Notes: generated by a model from the letters alone, not told the origin. Shown: positions 16,748 through 25,821, counted from the stretch's first letter. The stretch is DNA of 64,000 nucleotides from CBEULR01 sp965544035 (GCA_965544035.1 CBEULR010000005.1:95685-159684), one strand, 5' to 3'. A program made the numbers and translations.

Positions 16748-18037
16748 ATGCCTCAAGTTCAGCTCTTTGATCTGGTAATATCCCTGTCACACACGGTTGA
16801 CCTGGTCAGCCCCCTGGTTGCCGATCATCACCAGCGCGTAGCTTATATCGCCCTGAGTTTGGGCCTGGAAATGAACCTTCCCGAAGAGGAACTCCACAAT
16901 CTGGTTTTAGCTGCGGCACTGCACGACATTGGCGCCCTTTCGCTGCAGGAAAGGCTCGACGCCCTGCACTTCGAGGCCATCGAACCCCATCGTCACTCTG
17001 AATCGGGCTACCTCCTGCTGCAGATGTTTCAGCCCTTGTCGGCCGCGGCCGAACTGATCCGCTTCCACCATATTCCGTGGAACGACGGCCAAGGACGTGA
17101 GTGGCGGGGCTTGCCCGTGCCAAGGGCCGCGCACATTCTGCACCTGGCCGACCGGATAGACGTATTGTCCAGAGAATTGTATGAAGCAGGGGGAAAAGCC
17201 GACCGTCATCCCGATCCCCTGTCCCGAATTGAGCACGTAGTGAGCAGAATCCGGAAGCAGTCCGGAAGGATGTTTGTGCCGGAGATGGTCGACTTCTTTC
17301 GAGGACTGGCCGAAAAGGAATACTTTTGGTTTGATCTTGTGTCGCCCGCCATCCTTGAGACCTGTGCCCGTTACGTTAAACCTGAGATTATCCCGCTAAC
17401 CGACCACGATACTGCGGTTTCTCTGGTTTCTCAAATCATCGACTTCCGCAGCCCGTTTACCGCCACGCACTCGGCCGGGGTCGCGGCGGCCGCCGAAACC
17501 CTGGCCCGGTTGTACGGCTTTCCCGAATCAGAGCTGCCGGCAGTACGTGTGGCCGGGTATCTGCACGATCTGGGCAAACTGGCCGTACCTGCTGAAATCC
17601 TGGAGAAACCGGGGGTACTGACGCCCCGGGAGTACAACATTATCAAATCCCACACCTACCATACCCACCGGGTTCTTAACAGCATTCCCGGACTCGCTGC
17701 CATAACCGCTTGGGCTTCATTCCACCACGAGCGTCTGGACGGACGGGGTTACCCCTTTCGTCTTAAGGGGAGACAACTCTCCCCCGGTTCCCGGATCATG
17801 GCGGTAGCCGATGTTTTTGCCGCCGTCACCGAAGACCGTCCCTACCGCCCGGGAATGTCCCCCGAAGGCGCCTTAAGCGTTCTGCGCAAATTGGCCGGTG
17901 ATGCTCTTGAACCGGATATGGTAGAACTGGTTCACCGGAATTATGATGAACTCGCGGCAGACTGTGAAGCCGCCCGGGAAAAAGCGGCCGCCCGGTATCG
18001 GGCTTTCCGGTCAAAACTCCCGAGGGTCAGGAATTAG
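16748..18037 (+). CDS. Double HD-domain (HD-GYP) phosphohydrolase
   Basis: The protein carries two HD-type domains. The first (about residues 20-150) has HHQRV and LHDIGAL. The second (about 220-400) has HSAGV, LHDLGKLAVPAEIL and HHERLDGRGYP, the full HD-GYP signature of cyclic di-GMP phosphodiesterases. A signalling role is therefore likely, but the substrate cannot be proven from sequence, and the first HD domain lacks the GYP motif. I chose the ATG at 16748 (MPQVQLFDLV); an in-frame TTG at 16691 would add 19 residues. It runs on the plus strand, against the replication-aligned gyrase genes, and is flanked on both sides by DnaA-box triplets. Confidence 0.85.
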   Translation: MPQVQLFDLVISLSHTVDLVSPLVADHHQRVAYIALSLGLEMNLPEEELHNLVLAAALHDIGALSLQERLDALHFEAIEPHRHSESGYLLLQMFQPLSAAAELIRFHHIPWNDGQGREWRGLPVPRAAHILHLADRIDVLSRELYEAGGKADRHPDPLSRIEHVVSRIRKQSGRMFVPEMVDFFRGLAEKEYFWFDLVSPAILETCARYVKPEIIPLTDHDTAVSLVSQIIDFRSPFTATHSAGVAAAAETLARLYGFPESELPAVRVAGYLHDLGKLAVPAEILEKPGVLTPREYNIIKSHTYHTHRVLNSIPGLAAITAWASFHHERLDGRGYPFRLKGRQLSPGSRIMAVADVFAAVTEDRPYRPGMSPEGALSVLRKLAGDALEPDMVELVHRNYDELAADCEAAREKAAARYRAFRSKLPRVRN

Positions 18038-18046
18038 TGAGACAGA

Positions 18047-18075
18047 CCTTACTTTCCTATGAAGTATGGTATAAT
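18047..18075 (+). promoter_or_regulatory. Extended -10 promoter
   Basis: TATAAT at 18070-18075 is preceded by TGG, giving an extended -10 (TGnTATAAT). No good -35 is present. It would drive the 59-codon membrane protein gene beginning at 18122. Confidence 0.6.
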
Positions 18076-18121
18076 CAGATAGTGTCATTAAACATAAGAA
18101 CGAGGGGATATTTGGTTTATT

Positions 18122-18301
18122 ATGCTTGGAGGTTTAATCGTTGGTCTAATCGTGGGATGGTTTGTCTCATTGTTTGGTGCGGACGACCTTATTATTCAGG
18201 GGGTTTTTGAGCTCACCGGAAAACCGATCAGCATTGCCGGTTATTACACAATCTTTGCCCTGCTGGGTCTCTTGGGAGGCGCACTTAAAGGGAAGGGTTG
18301 A
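18122..18301 (+). CDS. Small membrane protein (59 residues)
   Basis: The frame encodes a 59-residue protein with two hydrophobic segments, LGGLIVGLIVGWFVSLFG at the N-terminus and IFALLGLLGGAL at the C-terminus, ending in a basic GKG tail. The pattern resembles small transglycosylase-associated or GlsB/YeaQ-type membrane proteins but I cannot assign a family. A TATAAT promoter lies 47 bp upstream. The GAGGGG ribosome-binding site is somewhat far (about 15 nt). It is followed directly by a DnaA-box cluster. Confidence 0.6.
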   Translation: MLGGLIVGLIVGWFVSLFGADDLIIQGVFELTGKPISIAGYYTIFALLGLLGGALKGKG

Positions 18302-18311
18302 CGGCGGCACG

Positions 18312-18376
18312 TCCGTAAAGACTATTGTCCACAGACTTATCCTCCGTATCCACAGCTTTAGACCGTCCTTTACGGA
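18312..18376 (+). promoter_or_regulatory. DnaA-box triplet, copy 2, inside an inverted repeat
   Basis: TTGTCCACA (18325), TTATCCTCC (18337) and GTATCCACA (18346) repeat the geometry seen at 16611. They are enclosed by a perfect 9-bp inverted repeat, TCCGTAAAG at 18312-18320 and CTTTACGGA at 18368-18376. The position is about 6.5 kb from oriC, between two gene ends. Confidence 0.7.
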
Positions 18377-18398
18377 TCACTGAGTCCCTCTGAAGATT

Positions 18399-18430
18399 GA
18401 GGCCGACGATCGGTCGGTTACGTCGGCCTC
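18399..18430 (-). terminator. Hairpin at the end of the lipoprotein gene
   Basis: GAGGCCGAC pairs with GTCGGCCTC around the stop codon of the lipoprotein gene. The downstream T content on the minus strand is low, so termination is likely weak. Confidence 0.4.
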
Positions 18431-18846
18431 ACTTTCCTGAATACGAGTATCCCTTCGGTAACCGAATCACCCGAAATCTCAAAGAAGTATTCATTATCTC
18501 TCGCTAATTCCACAGTATTCTGTTCCAGCGGTATTACATTTCCGTCTTTATCAGTTACTACAAATTTAAACGTTGCTTTACCCTCGGCGTCAAAGTTTCC
18601 CGAGTCAATATAGGCTATTCTGAGCGTCTCTCCTTTCCTGATCTTGGAACCATCCGCCCTGCTTACAACCTCCATCGTCTTGGCGGTGTTGACTGATACG
18701 GCGTGGAAATCAAAACGGGCATTGTTCACTATATTGATAATTATATCGGCCTTATCGGGTTCGGCGTCAGGAACACCCGCCCCGCACCCACAGGCCGACA
18801 TAAACACAAGCAATGCCAAACAAGATAACAGCAGTAATCTCTTCAT
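18418..18846 (-). CDS. Putative lipoprotein
   Basis: This 142-residue protein begins with a signal peptide (MKRLLLLSCLALLVFMSA) and a lipobox-like MSAC, so it is probably lipid-anchored on the outer face of the membrane after cleavage before Cys19. The mature part is soluble and beta-rich with no recognised domain (DADGNV-like VTDKDGNV stretch near residue 95). It is encoded 5 bp downstream of gyrB on the same strand, which may be read-through rather than functional linkage. Confidence 0.75.
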   Translation of the reverse strand: MKRLLLLSCLALLVFMSACGCGAGVPDAEPDKADIIINIVNNARFDFHAVSVNTAKTMEVVSRADGSKIRKGETLRIAYIDSGNFDAEGKATFKFVVTDKDGNVIPLEQNTVELARDNEYFFEISGDSVTEGILVFRKVRPT

Positions 18847-18851
18847 AGCCC

Positions 18852-20768
18852 TTACACGTCCAGATTCCGGACCTCGTTCGCGTAGCGCTGGATGAATTCC
18901 CGGCGCGGTTCAACCTGATCGCCCATCAGCGTCGAGAACAGTTCCTCGGCGGCCAGAGCATCATCCAGGCTGACCTGGAGTATGGTGCGCTTTTCCGGAT
19001 CCATTGTGGTATCCCACAGCTGCTCGGGGTTCATCTCACCGAGACCTTTGTAACGCTGGATGGAGACGTCATACCCCACCTCACGCAGCTTTTCCTCCAG
19101 CTCCCGGTCGCTGTACAGGTACCATTCTTTCTTACCCTTTTTCACCTTATACAGCGGGGGCTGCGCGATGTATACGTAACCGGCATCGATCAGGGGCTTC
19201 ATATAACGGTAGAAAAACGTCAAAAGCAGGGTACGGATATGCGCCCCGTCGACGTCGGCGTCGGTCATGATGACCACGCGGTGATAACGGGTTTTTTCGA
19301 TGTCAAAATCCTCCCCGATGCCGGTGCCGATGGCCGTAATCAGGGCCCTGATTTCCTCATTGGCAAATATCTTGTCCTTGCGGGCCTTTTCCACGTTCAG
19401 GATCTTGCCCCGGAGCGGAAGAATGGCCTGAAAGGCCCGGTCACGCCCCTGCTTGGCCGAACCGCCCGCCGAATCACCCTCCACCAGGTAGAGTTCGGAC
19501 CGGCTGGGATCCCGTTCGGAGCAGTCGGCCAGTTTCCCCGGCAGGGTCGAGCTCTCCAGAAGGTTTTTCCGTTTGGTCAGTTCACGTGCCCGCCGGGCGG
19601 CCTCCCGCGCCCGCGCCGCCAGAACGGCCCGATCAATCAGCTTGCGGGCAAAGGACGGGTTTTCTTCCAGGAAAATCGCCAGATGCTGCGCAACAACCCA
19701 GTCCACCAGACCGCGGACCTCGCTGTTCCCCAGCTTGGTCTTGGTCTGGCCCTCGAACTGCGGTTCAGGAACCTTCACGCTGATCACGGCCGTCAAACCT
19801 TCGCGGATGTCCTCCCCGGAAAACGAGGCTCCGTTCTTGAGCAGGTTGTGCTTTTTCCCGTAATCATTGATCACCCTGGTCAGCGCACTCTTGAATCCGG
19901 CTTCATGTGTGCCGCCGTCCACGGTGTGAATGGTGTTGACGTAGGAATAGATCAGCTCCCGGTCGGTATCCACGTACTGCAGGGCCACCGACACCCAAAC
20001 GTCCTGCCGGCTGTCCTCGAAATAAATGGGTTCATCCGGGATGGCTTCCTTGTGCTTGGTCAAGTGGCGTACAAAATCCCGGATCCCGCCGGCGGCCTTG
20101 TAAACCTTCTCTTTCCCGTCGCGTTCATCGCGCAGGACAAGAGTCACCCCGGCATTGAGATAGGAAAGCTCCCGCAGGCGTTTATTGATCACGTCGTACT
20201 GGAACTCGATATCTTCGAAAATCTCGCTGTCGGGTCTGAAGGTCACCCTGGTTCCCGTGTCATCGGCCTCGCCCAGCTCTTCCAGGTCACTCACCGGCGT
20301 GCCGCGCTCGAAACGCATCCGGTACAGAAAACCCTCGCGCTTAATCTCCACTTCCATCCATTCCGACAGCGCGTTGACCACCGAAACACCGACACCGTGG
20401 AGACCACCCGAGATCTTATACTGTCCGCCGCCGAACTTGCCTCCGGCATGCAGCTTGGTAAGCACAACCTCGACCGCAGGACGGCCGGCCTGCGGATGTA
20501 TTTCCACCGGAATACCGCGCCCATTGTCGGTGATGCTCACTGAGTTGTCCTGGTGAATAACCACCTCGATATGGTCGCAGTAGCCGGCCAAAGCTTCATC
20601 GATGCTGTTGTCGACCACTTCGTAGACCAAGTGGTGCAACCCGCGCGGCCCGGTAGAGCCGATGTACATTCCGGGCCGTTTGCGGACGGCCTCAAGACCC
20701 TCCAAAATCTGAATGTCGCCGGCCCCGTAGCCGTTTCCGTTAAGGTTCTTTTCCAAACACCTGTTCAC
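18852..20768 (-). CDS. gyrB: DNA gyrase subunit B
   Basis: GyrB (638 residues, the normal Firmicutes length) supplies ATP hydrolysis to gyrase. The GHKL ATPase motifs DNGRGIPV and GLHGVGVSVVNALS lie in the N-terminal domain. The TOPRIM motifs EGDSAGGSAKQGRDR and DADVDGAHI lie in the C-terminal half and bind Mg2+. The start is a GTG at 20768 with GAGGA immediately before it; a TTG 12 nt downstream has better spacing and is an alternative. It follows remB and recF on the same strand. Confidence 0.97.
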   Translation of the reverse strand: MNRCLEKNLNGNGYGAGDIQILEGLEAVRKRPGMYIGSTGPRGLHHLVYEVVDNSIDEALAGYCDHIEVVIHQDNSVSITDNGRGIPVEIHPQAGRPAVEVVLTKLHAGGKFGGGQYKISGGLHGVGVSVVNALSEWMEVEIKREGFLYRMRFERGTPVSDLEELGEADDTGTRVTFRPDSEIFEDIEFQYDVINKRLRELSYLNAGVTLVLRDERDGKEKVYKAAGGIRDFVRHLTKHKEAIPDEPIYFEDSRQDVWVSVALQYVDTDRELIYSYVNTIHTVDGGTHEAGFKSALTRVINDYGKKHNLLKNGASFSGEDIREGLTAVISVKVPEPQFEGQTKTKLGNSEVRGLVDWVVAQHLAIFLEENPSFARKLIDRAVLAARAREAARRARELTKRKNLLESSTLPGKLADCSERDPSRSELYLVEGDSAGGSAKQGRDRAFQAILPLRGKILNVEKARKDKIFANEEIRALITAIGTGIGEDFDIEKTRYHRVVIMTDADVDGAHIRTLLLTFFYRYMKPLIDAGYVYIAQPPLYKVKKGKKEWYLYSDRELEEKLREVGYDVSIQRYKGLGEMNPEQLWDTTMDPEKRTILQVSLDDALAAEELFSTLMGDQVEPRREFIQRYANEVRNLDV

Positions 20769-20845
20769 TCCTCAATCAGCCACTGGCACCTATTGTACCA
20801 CAAAACGCTTCCTACTCCATAATTTGCCCCGTAAGGGGCACCCGC

Positions 20846-21097
20846 TTACTCGGCTGTCCAGCCCAGTCCCGCCCTTTTCTTCAGCGTTCCGCAGGAAATC
20901 GGTGAAAGGTACACGCGGTCGCTGGTAATGACGAAAGAACGGTGGCTGTCACCGTCCGTGATCGACTCCAGAAAACCGTGGTCGCGGGCGACATTCAGAA
21001 AGTCGCGTGTTGTGGTCGCCATCTTGGTCTGCAAATCCATAATCGCCACAATATCCTCTTTTAAAACCATCACATCGGCTCCAAGGTGTAAGAACAA
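20846..21097 (-). CDS. remB: Extracellular-matrix regulator RemB-like (DUF370) protein
   Basis: This 83-residue protein begins MFLHLGADVMVLKEDIVAI and matches the DUF370/YaaB family that in Bacillus subtilis sits between recF and gyrB and influences biofilm matrix gene expression. Both sequence and position agree. The start is a TTG at 21097 preceded by GGAGGG. It begins 2 nt after recF ends, so it is probably cotranscribed with recF. Confidence 0.85.
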   Translation of the reverse strand: MFLHLGADVMVLKEDIVAIMDLQTKMATTTRDFLNVARDHGFLESITDGDSHRSFVITSDRVYLSPISCGTLKKRAGLGWTAE

Positions 21098-21099
21098 CC

Positions 21100-22200
21100 C
21101 TATCCCTCCTCACTTAATCTGCCGTTTACTACCGAAAAACTCTTGTGCTCGGCCTGCGCCTGAAACCCGGTGTCTCCGACCGTCAGGAACACCTGGGCAT
21201 CATTGTGCAGGGTCTGCATCACCGCCCGGCGCCGGGGAGCATCCAGTTCAAACAGCACGTCATCGAGCAGAACCACGGGCCTGCGACCCGCACTACTCCG
21301 CCAGTATTCCACCTGCGCCAGCTTGAGGGCGAGGATGATCGCCCGCTGCTGTCCCTGCGACGCATACCGCCGGGCGTCACGCCCGTTGATTAGAAATACG
21401 AGATCATCACGATGCGGTCCCGCCAGGGTCCGCCCGAAGCGCAATTCTTCCTTCTCCAGGTTCCCCAGGGCGGAAAGCAGCGCTTCTTCGAGAACCTCGG
21501 TCCGCCCGCCGCTGCCGCTTATCGCGACCGAGCTTTGGTAACGGATGGCGAGCTCTCCCCCCGCCCATTCGGCAAACAGGCGGCGCACCATAGGCACATA
21601 CTCACGCAGCAAATTCAGTCTGGACAATAGTATTCGCGCCCCGTAACGGCATACCTGCTCGGTCCAGAGTTCCTTTTCCAGGGTTGCCGCCCGTCCCCCT
21701 CCACCCCGCCGCAGGGCGGCGTTGCGCTGGGAGAGGGCGCGTTTATACTGCGGCAGGTCATCCAGATATCTCCTTTGGAATATGCCGATCTCCCGGTCCA
21801 GGAACCGGCGGCGTTCTCGGGGACCCCCCTTCACCAGCCACAGATCTTCCGGGGTAAACAGCACCACCCCGGTGTGTTCCATTAAGTCACGGCGGCGAAC
21901 CCGGCTGCCGCCCAGCTCAATGATCTTTTCCTCCGGCCCGATTACCGCCCGAACCTTCATTTCCCGGTCACCCGTGGAGAGCTTCCCCTGCAAGACTGCG
22001 CGGTTACAGCCCCAGCGGATCAGCTCGGATTCACGGCCGGCCCGGTATGAATAACCACACAGGCTGTAGAATACAGCCTCGATGAAATTGCTCTTTCCCT
22101 GGGCGTTCCGCCCGCGGATGATGTTCAGGTATGGATGGGGATCGGCCCGCATTATCTCGTAATTCCGGAAGTCACGGGCCTCCAGATAAGACAGGTGCAA
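21100..22200 (-). CDS. recF: DNA replication/repair ATPase RecF
   Basis: RecF (366 residues) loads RecA at single-strand gaps. The Walker A loop GRNAQGKSNFIEA lies near residue 31; the ABC signature region and Walker B (RRPVVLLDDVLFELD) are in the C-terminal third. The start is a TTG at 22200 with GGGAGGG upstream. dnaN ends 15 nt before it, the standard dnaA-dnaN-recF order. Confidence 0.96.
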   Translation of the reverse strand: MHLSYLEARDFRNYEIMRADPHPYLNIIRGRNAQGKSNFIEAVFYSLCGYSYRAGRESELIRWGCNRAVLQGKLSTGDREMKVRAVIGPEEKIIELGGSRVRRRDLMEHTGVVLFTPEDLWLVKGGPRERRRFLDREIGIFQRRYLDDLPQYKRALSQRNAALRRGGGGRAATLEKELWTEQVCRYGARILLSRLNLLREYVPMVRRLFAEWAGGELAIRYQSSVAISGSGGRTEVLEEALLSALGNLEKEELRFGRTLAGPHRDDLVFLINGRDARRYASQGQQRAIILALKLAQVEYWRSSAGRRPVVLLDDVLFELDAPRRRAVMQTLHNDAQVFLTVGDTGFQAQAEHKSFSVVNGRLSEEG

Positions 22201-22215
22201 TTCGCCCTCCCCCTG

Positions 22216-23331
22216 TCAGGACAGGCGGACAGGCAGCACAAGTGCCAGATAGTCTCCGTCGGCATGCGGCCGAACGACCAGCGGCCCCAGCGGACCGTTG
22301 AACTCCAGCGACACCGCCTCATCCGCCGCGCCGCGCAGCGCATCCAGAATGTAGGCGGCATTGAGCGCCACCTCAATGCGGTCTCCTTCACTCTCCACCG
22401 GTATTTCCTCCCGCACCGACCCCGCCTGGGAGTCGGCCGTAACCGACAGCAGATCGGACTCCAGAGTGAAGGTGACGATCGGGGAATCGTCTCTGGACAG
22501 GGTTTCCGCCCGTTCCACGGCCTGCGCCAGCACAGCCGATTCTATACGGGCGATGCGCGAGCGGTAGGACGTGGGAATCACCTGCCGGTAGTCCGGATAC
22601 TGGCCGTCGATCAAACGGCTCAGGAGCTGGATCCGCCCAACCGAGAACGAAACGTAATTCTCGGCCATAACCACCCGAACATTTTCGTCCTCGATGTTTC
22701 CGAGGATCCTGGCCAATTCCCCCAGGGCCTTGGCCGGAACAATGATATTGGTCAGCTGTGCCTCCTCACCGGGCAGTTCGGCCCGGCGCATCGCCAGACG
22801 GTGGGTATCGGTGGCCACCGTCCGCAGTTCCTGGTCGGCGATTTCCAGCAATACACCGGTGAATATCGGCCTCAGGTCATCGGTCCCGGCGGCGTAGACC
22901 ACCTGTTTCACGGCGTCTTTCAGCATTTCGGTTTCAAGCGTAAGCTCAGCCTTGGGGGTTATCGACGGTTCGACCTGAAAATCGTTCGGGTCCATCCCAT
23001 TCAGCCGGGCCTGGCTGCGGCCGTATTTCAGTGAGGCGTTATAGGAAGACAGATCGGCCAAAAAATGAACCGGTCCGTCCGGCAGACGGCGTACGATATC
23101 CGACAGGTAGCGCGCCGGCAGGACTATGCTTCCGGGCTGATAGTCGGCACTGTCAATGGTCACGTCACACTTGATGCAGAGGTCGAGATTGGTGCCGGTG
23201 AGTCGAAGCCGCCCTTCATCCGCCTCAAGGAGAATGCCCGAAAGTGCAGGCAGCGGACTTTTGAGCGCTACTGCACGCTGCACGACACTGATTCCGCTGA
23301 AGAGGTTGTCCCTGGTAGTGGTAAAACGCAT
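22216..23331 (-). CDS. dnaN: DNA polymerase III beta subunit (sliding clamp)
   Basis: DnaN (371 residues) forms the dimeric ring that tethers polymerase III to DNA. The three-domain clamp pattern is visible, with the N-terminal MRFTTTRDNLFSGISVVQRA and C-terminal stretch ending MPVRLS-like (LVLPVRLS). The ATG at 23331 has ribosome-binding site GGGAGG. It is about 150 bp downstream of dnaA. Confidence 0.97.
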   Translation of the reverse strand: MRFTTTRDNLFSGISVVQRAVALKSPLPALSGILLEADEGRLRLTGTNLDLCIKCDVTIDSADYQPGSIVLPARYLSDIVRRLPDGPVHFLADLSSYNASLKYGRSQARLNGMDPNDFQVEPSITPKAELTLETEMLKDAVKQVVYAAGTDDLRPIFTGVLLEIADQELRTVATDTHRLAMRRAELPGEEAQLTNIIVPAKALGELARILGNIEDENVRVVMAENYVSFSVGRIQLLSRLIDGQYPDYRQVIPTSYRSRIARIESAVLAQAVERAETLSRDDSPIVTFTLESDLLSVTADSQAGSVREEIPVESEGDRIEVALNAAYILDALRGAADEAVSLEFNGPLGPLVVRPHADGDYLALVLPVRLS

Positions 23332-23484
23332 TGGTTTTCCGCCTCCCTGAAAGGGCCGGCCTCGGGCCGGTCATCTTTTATGTGTATTATCAAACTCCGT
23401 AGTAATAGTCGTAGGCTCTGAGGAAATGTGTAAAGGTTGCTCCGGGTGTTTACCCGTGCCGCTTTCGGGTGTGGGTAAGACTGT

Positions 23485-24822
23485 TTATTCCTTGTTCACC
23501 CGGCTGATCAATTCGTTGATAATTTCCTGTACGGTCGGATCCTCCTTCAACTCAGCCGCAATCTTATCACAGGCGTGCAGTACGGTGGTGTGGTCACGCC
23601 CGCCGAACTCCTCCCCGATTTTCGGCAGAGAAAGATCGGTCAGCTCCCGGGTCAGATACATGGCGATCTGCCGTGGATAGGCGACCGCGCGTGTCCTCTT
23701 CTTGGCTTTAAAGTCCTCGATGCGCAGGTTAAAATAGTCCCCCACCACTTCTTGAATAAGTCTGCAGTTGATCTGCCGCGGTTTTGGCGGCTGTATGATA
23801 TCCTTCAGGACCTTGGCGGCCATTTCCGGAGTGATTTCGCAGTTGGTCAGCGCCGCATAGGCCGCCACCCGGACAAAGGCTCCCTCCAGCTCGCGGATGT
23901 TGGACTGGATGCGGTCGGCGATGTAGACCAGTGTTTCATCCGGTACCGCGACGTTCTCCATTTGAACCTTTTTCCGCAGGATCGCGATCCGGGTCTCCAG
24001 ATCGGGGGGCTGGATGTCGGTAATGAGGCCCCACTCAAAACGCGAACGCAGTCTTTCCTCCAGGGTGGGAATCTCTTTCGGAGGCCGGTCGCTGGAGATG
24101 ACGATCTGCTTGTCCGCTTCGTACAGGGTGTTGAAGGTGTGGAAAAACTCTTCCTGGGTTCTTTCCTTCTTGGCCAGGAACTGGATGTCGTCGACGAGCA
24201 GGATGTCTATATTCCGGTAGCGGCTGCGAAACTGCGGCGTCTGGTCGTCTTTAATCGCGTTGATCAGTTCGTTAGTGAACTTCTCGGAGGTCGTATACAG
24301 CACCTTCAGATGAGGGTTGTTTTCCAGCGTCATGTGGCCGATGGCGTGCATGAGGTGGGTTTTCCCCAGCCCGACGCCGCCGTATATAAACAGGGGGTTG
24401 TAGGCCTTGGCCGGGGCCTCGCCTACGGCGTACGCGGCCGCATGGGCGAAGCGATTGGAGTCGCCCACAACAAAGGAATCGAACACGTATTTCGGGTTCA
24501 GGTTGATCGGGGTTTCCCCAGTGTTTTCCACAGAAAACTTGGATAAGTAGGCCATGACCCCGGGCACTTCACGCGAGAGCAGGAAACGCAGGCTTGTATC
24601 CTGACCGACTACCGTTTCCAGGGCCTCTTTAATCATGGGCGCGTAACGGTCGGACAGCCAGTCGCGTGAAAAATGGTTCGGTACCTCAATCATTAAAGTG
24701 CCGTATTGGTAAGCCACTGGTTTCAGCGGCTTAAGCCAGTGCTCAAACGACTGGCGGGTCATTTTGCGCTCTAATAGCGCAAGCACCTGGTTCCATACTT
24801 CATTTACTTCTGCTGGGACCAT
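23485..24822 (-). CDS. dnaA: Chromosomal replication initiator DnaA
   Basis: DnaA (445 residues) binds DnaA boxes and melts oriC. The N-terminal domain is followed by the AAA+ module with Walker A GGVGLGKTHLMHAIG, Walker B LLVDDIQFL and the C-terminal DNA-binding signature GGRDHTTVLHACDKI. The ATG at 24822 has an excellent GGGAGGA ribosome-binding site; an in-frame GTG nine codons upstream lacks one. DnaA boxes lie immediately upstream. Confidence 0.98.
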   Translation of the reverse strand: MVPAEVNEVWNQVLALLERKMTRQSFEHWLKPLKPVAYQYGTLMIEVPNHFSRDWLSDRYAPMIKEALETVVGQDTSLRFLLSREVPGVMAYLSKFSVENTGETPINLNPKYVFDSFVVGDSNRFAHAAAYAVGEAPAKAYNPLFIYGGVGLGKTHLMHAIGHMTLENNPHLKVLYTTSEKFTNELINAIKDDQTPQFRSRYRNIDILLVDDIQFLAKKERTQEEFFHTFNTLYEADKQIVISSDRPPKEIPTLEERLRSRFEWGLITDIQPPDLETRIAILRKKVQMENVAVPDETLVYIADRIQSNIRELEGAFVRVAAYAALTNCEITPEMAAKVLKDIIQPPKPRQINCRLIQEVVGDYFNLRIEDFKAKKRTRAVAYPRQIAMYLTRELTDLSLPKIGEEFGGRDHTTVLHACDKIAAELKEDPTVQEIINELISRVNKE

Positions 24823-24849
24823 GGCTTCCTCCCGCGAAAAAATTTTCAC

Positions 24850-24976
24850 TCATCAACAAAGTTATACACATAGTTGTCCACAGGATGTGAAAAAGTGGTC
24901 AAACTCGCTAGGTCAATACTACCAGATAATCCTGAAGTTATCAACAGGCAACCGTGCAGGCCAGGCGGGGCATGTA
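24850..24976 (+). other. oriC: Chromosomal origin (oriC) with DnaA boxes
   Basis: In the divergent dnaA-rpmH spacer there are three DnaA boxes: TTATACACA (24862), TTGTCCACA (24874) and TTATCAACA (24938). AT-rich DNA follows. Genes are transcribed away from this point on both sides, as expected for an origin, and the location matches that of other Firmicutes. Confidence 0.88.
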
Positions 24977-24978
24977 TC

Positions 24979-25008
24979 TTGACGCGTTTTAACGAAATAC
25001 TATATAAT
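24979..25008 (+). promoter_or_regulatory. Promoter of rpmH
   Basis: TTGACG and TATAAT are separated by 18 nt, a near-consensus vegetative promoter about 50 bp upstream of rpmH. Confidence 0.8.
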
Positions 25009-25058
25009 CAACTGTGGTGCCTGCATATTTCCAGATATTGCCCTGGGAGGTGAAGCAA

Positions 25059-25193
25059 TTGAAGAGAACGTACCAACCGAAGCGGCGCAGAAGAAAGAAA
25101 GTTCACGGCTTTTTGAAGAGGATGAGCACCAGATCCGGGCGCAGAGTGATTAAGCGCAGGCGCGCCAAAGGAAGGAAGCGTCTTTCAGCTTAA
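25059..25193 (+). CDS. rpmH: 50S ribosomal protein L34
   Basis: This 44-residue, strongly basic protein (MKRTYQPKRRRRKKVHGF, ending RAKGRKRLSA) is the full-length L34 family. The start is a TTG preceded by GGGAGGTG. It is the first gene of the rightward rpmH-rnpA-yidD-yidC-jag-mnmE-mnmG-rsmG cluster. Confidence 0.98.
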   Translation: MKRTYQPKRRRRKKVHGFLKRMSTRSGRRVIKRRRAKGRKRLSA

Positions 25194-25216
25194 GGCCGCT
25201 CAGACGGCCTTAGATT
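25192..25216 (+). terminator. Weak terminator/attenuator after rpmH
   Basis: AAGGCCG pairs with CGGCCTT and is followed by AGATTGTTC. It may lower read-through from the abundant L34 message into rnpA. Confidence 0.45.
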
Positions 25217-25257
25217 GTTCTTATGCAGTATTTCTACAGGATTATCCCGGTCTCTTT

Positions 25258-25581
25258 ATGGGAATAGTAACCATAAAAAATAATTCCGTATTCCGGCGCG
25301 TGTACGCGCGGGGACGCTCAAAGGCATCACGGTATCTGGTGTGTTACGCTCTGCCGAATAATGAGGGTGAACGCCGTTTCGGGTTTGTGGCGTCCAAGAA
25401 GGTGGGACACGCCGTAGAGCGAAACAGGCTGCGCAGGATTCTCAGGGAAATTGTTCGGTTAAACGAGAATTGTTTTCAGTCGGGGTATGATTACGTCATC
25501 ATTGTCCGTCCTGCCGCGCGCGGGCTAGGCTTTGCCGCTCTAGAGAATGATTTATTAAGACTTGTGAGGGATTTAGGTTGA
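25258..25581 (+). CDS. rnpA: Ribonuclease P protein component
   Basis: RnpA (107 residues) is the protein cofactor of RNase P. The RNR motif region VERNRLRRILREIVR is present, and the protein is basic as expected. The ATG at 25258 is the first good start, though no strong Shine-Dalgarno is visible. It overlaps yidD by 4 nt. Confidence 0.96.
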   Translation: MGIVTIKNNSVFRRVYARGRSKASRYLVCYALPNNEGERRFGFVASKKVGHAVERNRLRRILREIVRLNENCFQSGYDYVIIVRPAARGLGFAALENDLLRLVRDLG

Positions 25582-25793
25582 AAGCACCGGCAAGATTGGC
25601 TATCGGGATGATCCGGGTGTACCAAATCTGTATTTCGCCCTACTTCCCTTCCTCCTGCCGTTTTTATCCGACCTGTTCTACGTATGCGATTCAGGCGATC
25701 CGGAAATACGGCCTGATTCGCGGCGGTTGGCTGGCGGCTCGCCGTATCTGCAGGTGCCATCCCTTTTCCCCGGGAGGGTATGATCCGGTCTAA
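25578..25793 (+). CDS. yidD: Membrane protein insertion efficiency factor YidD
   Basis: This 71-residue protein has the YidD family core ISPYFPSSCRFYPTCSTYA and HPFSPGGYDPV, with the conserved cysteines. It assists YidC-dependent insertion at the inner face of the membrane. Its TTG start overlaps the rnpA stop codon. Confidence 0.95.
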   Translation: MKAPARLAIGMIRVYQICISPYFPSSCRFYPTCSTYAIQAIRKYGLIRGGWLAARRICRCHPFSPGGYDPV

Positions 25794-25821
25794 CCCGGAA
25801 ATAGAGGGGGTTCAGAACTAA

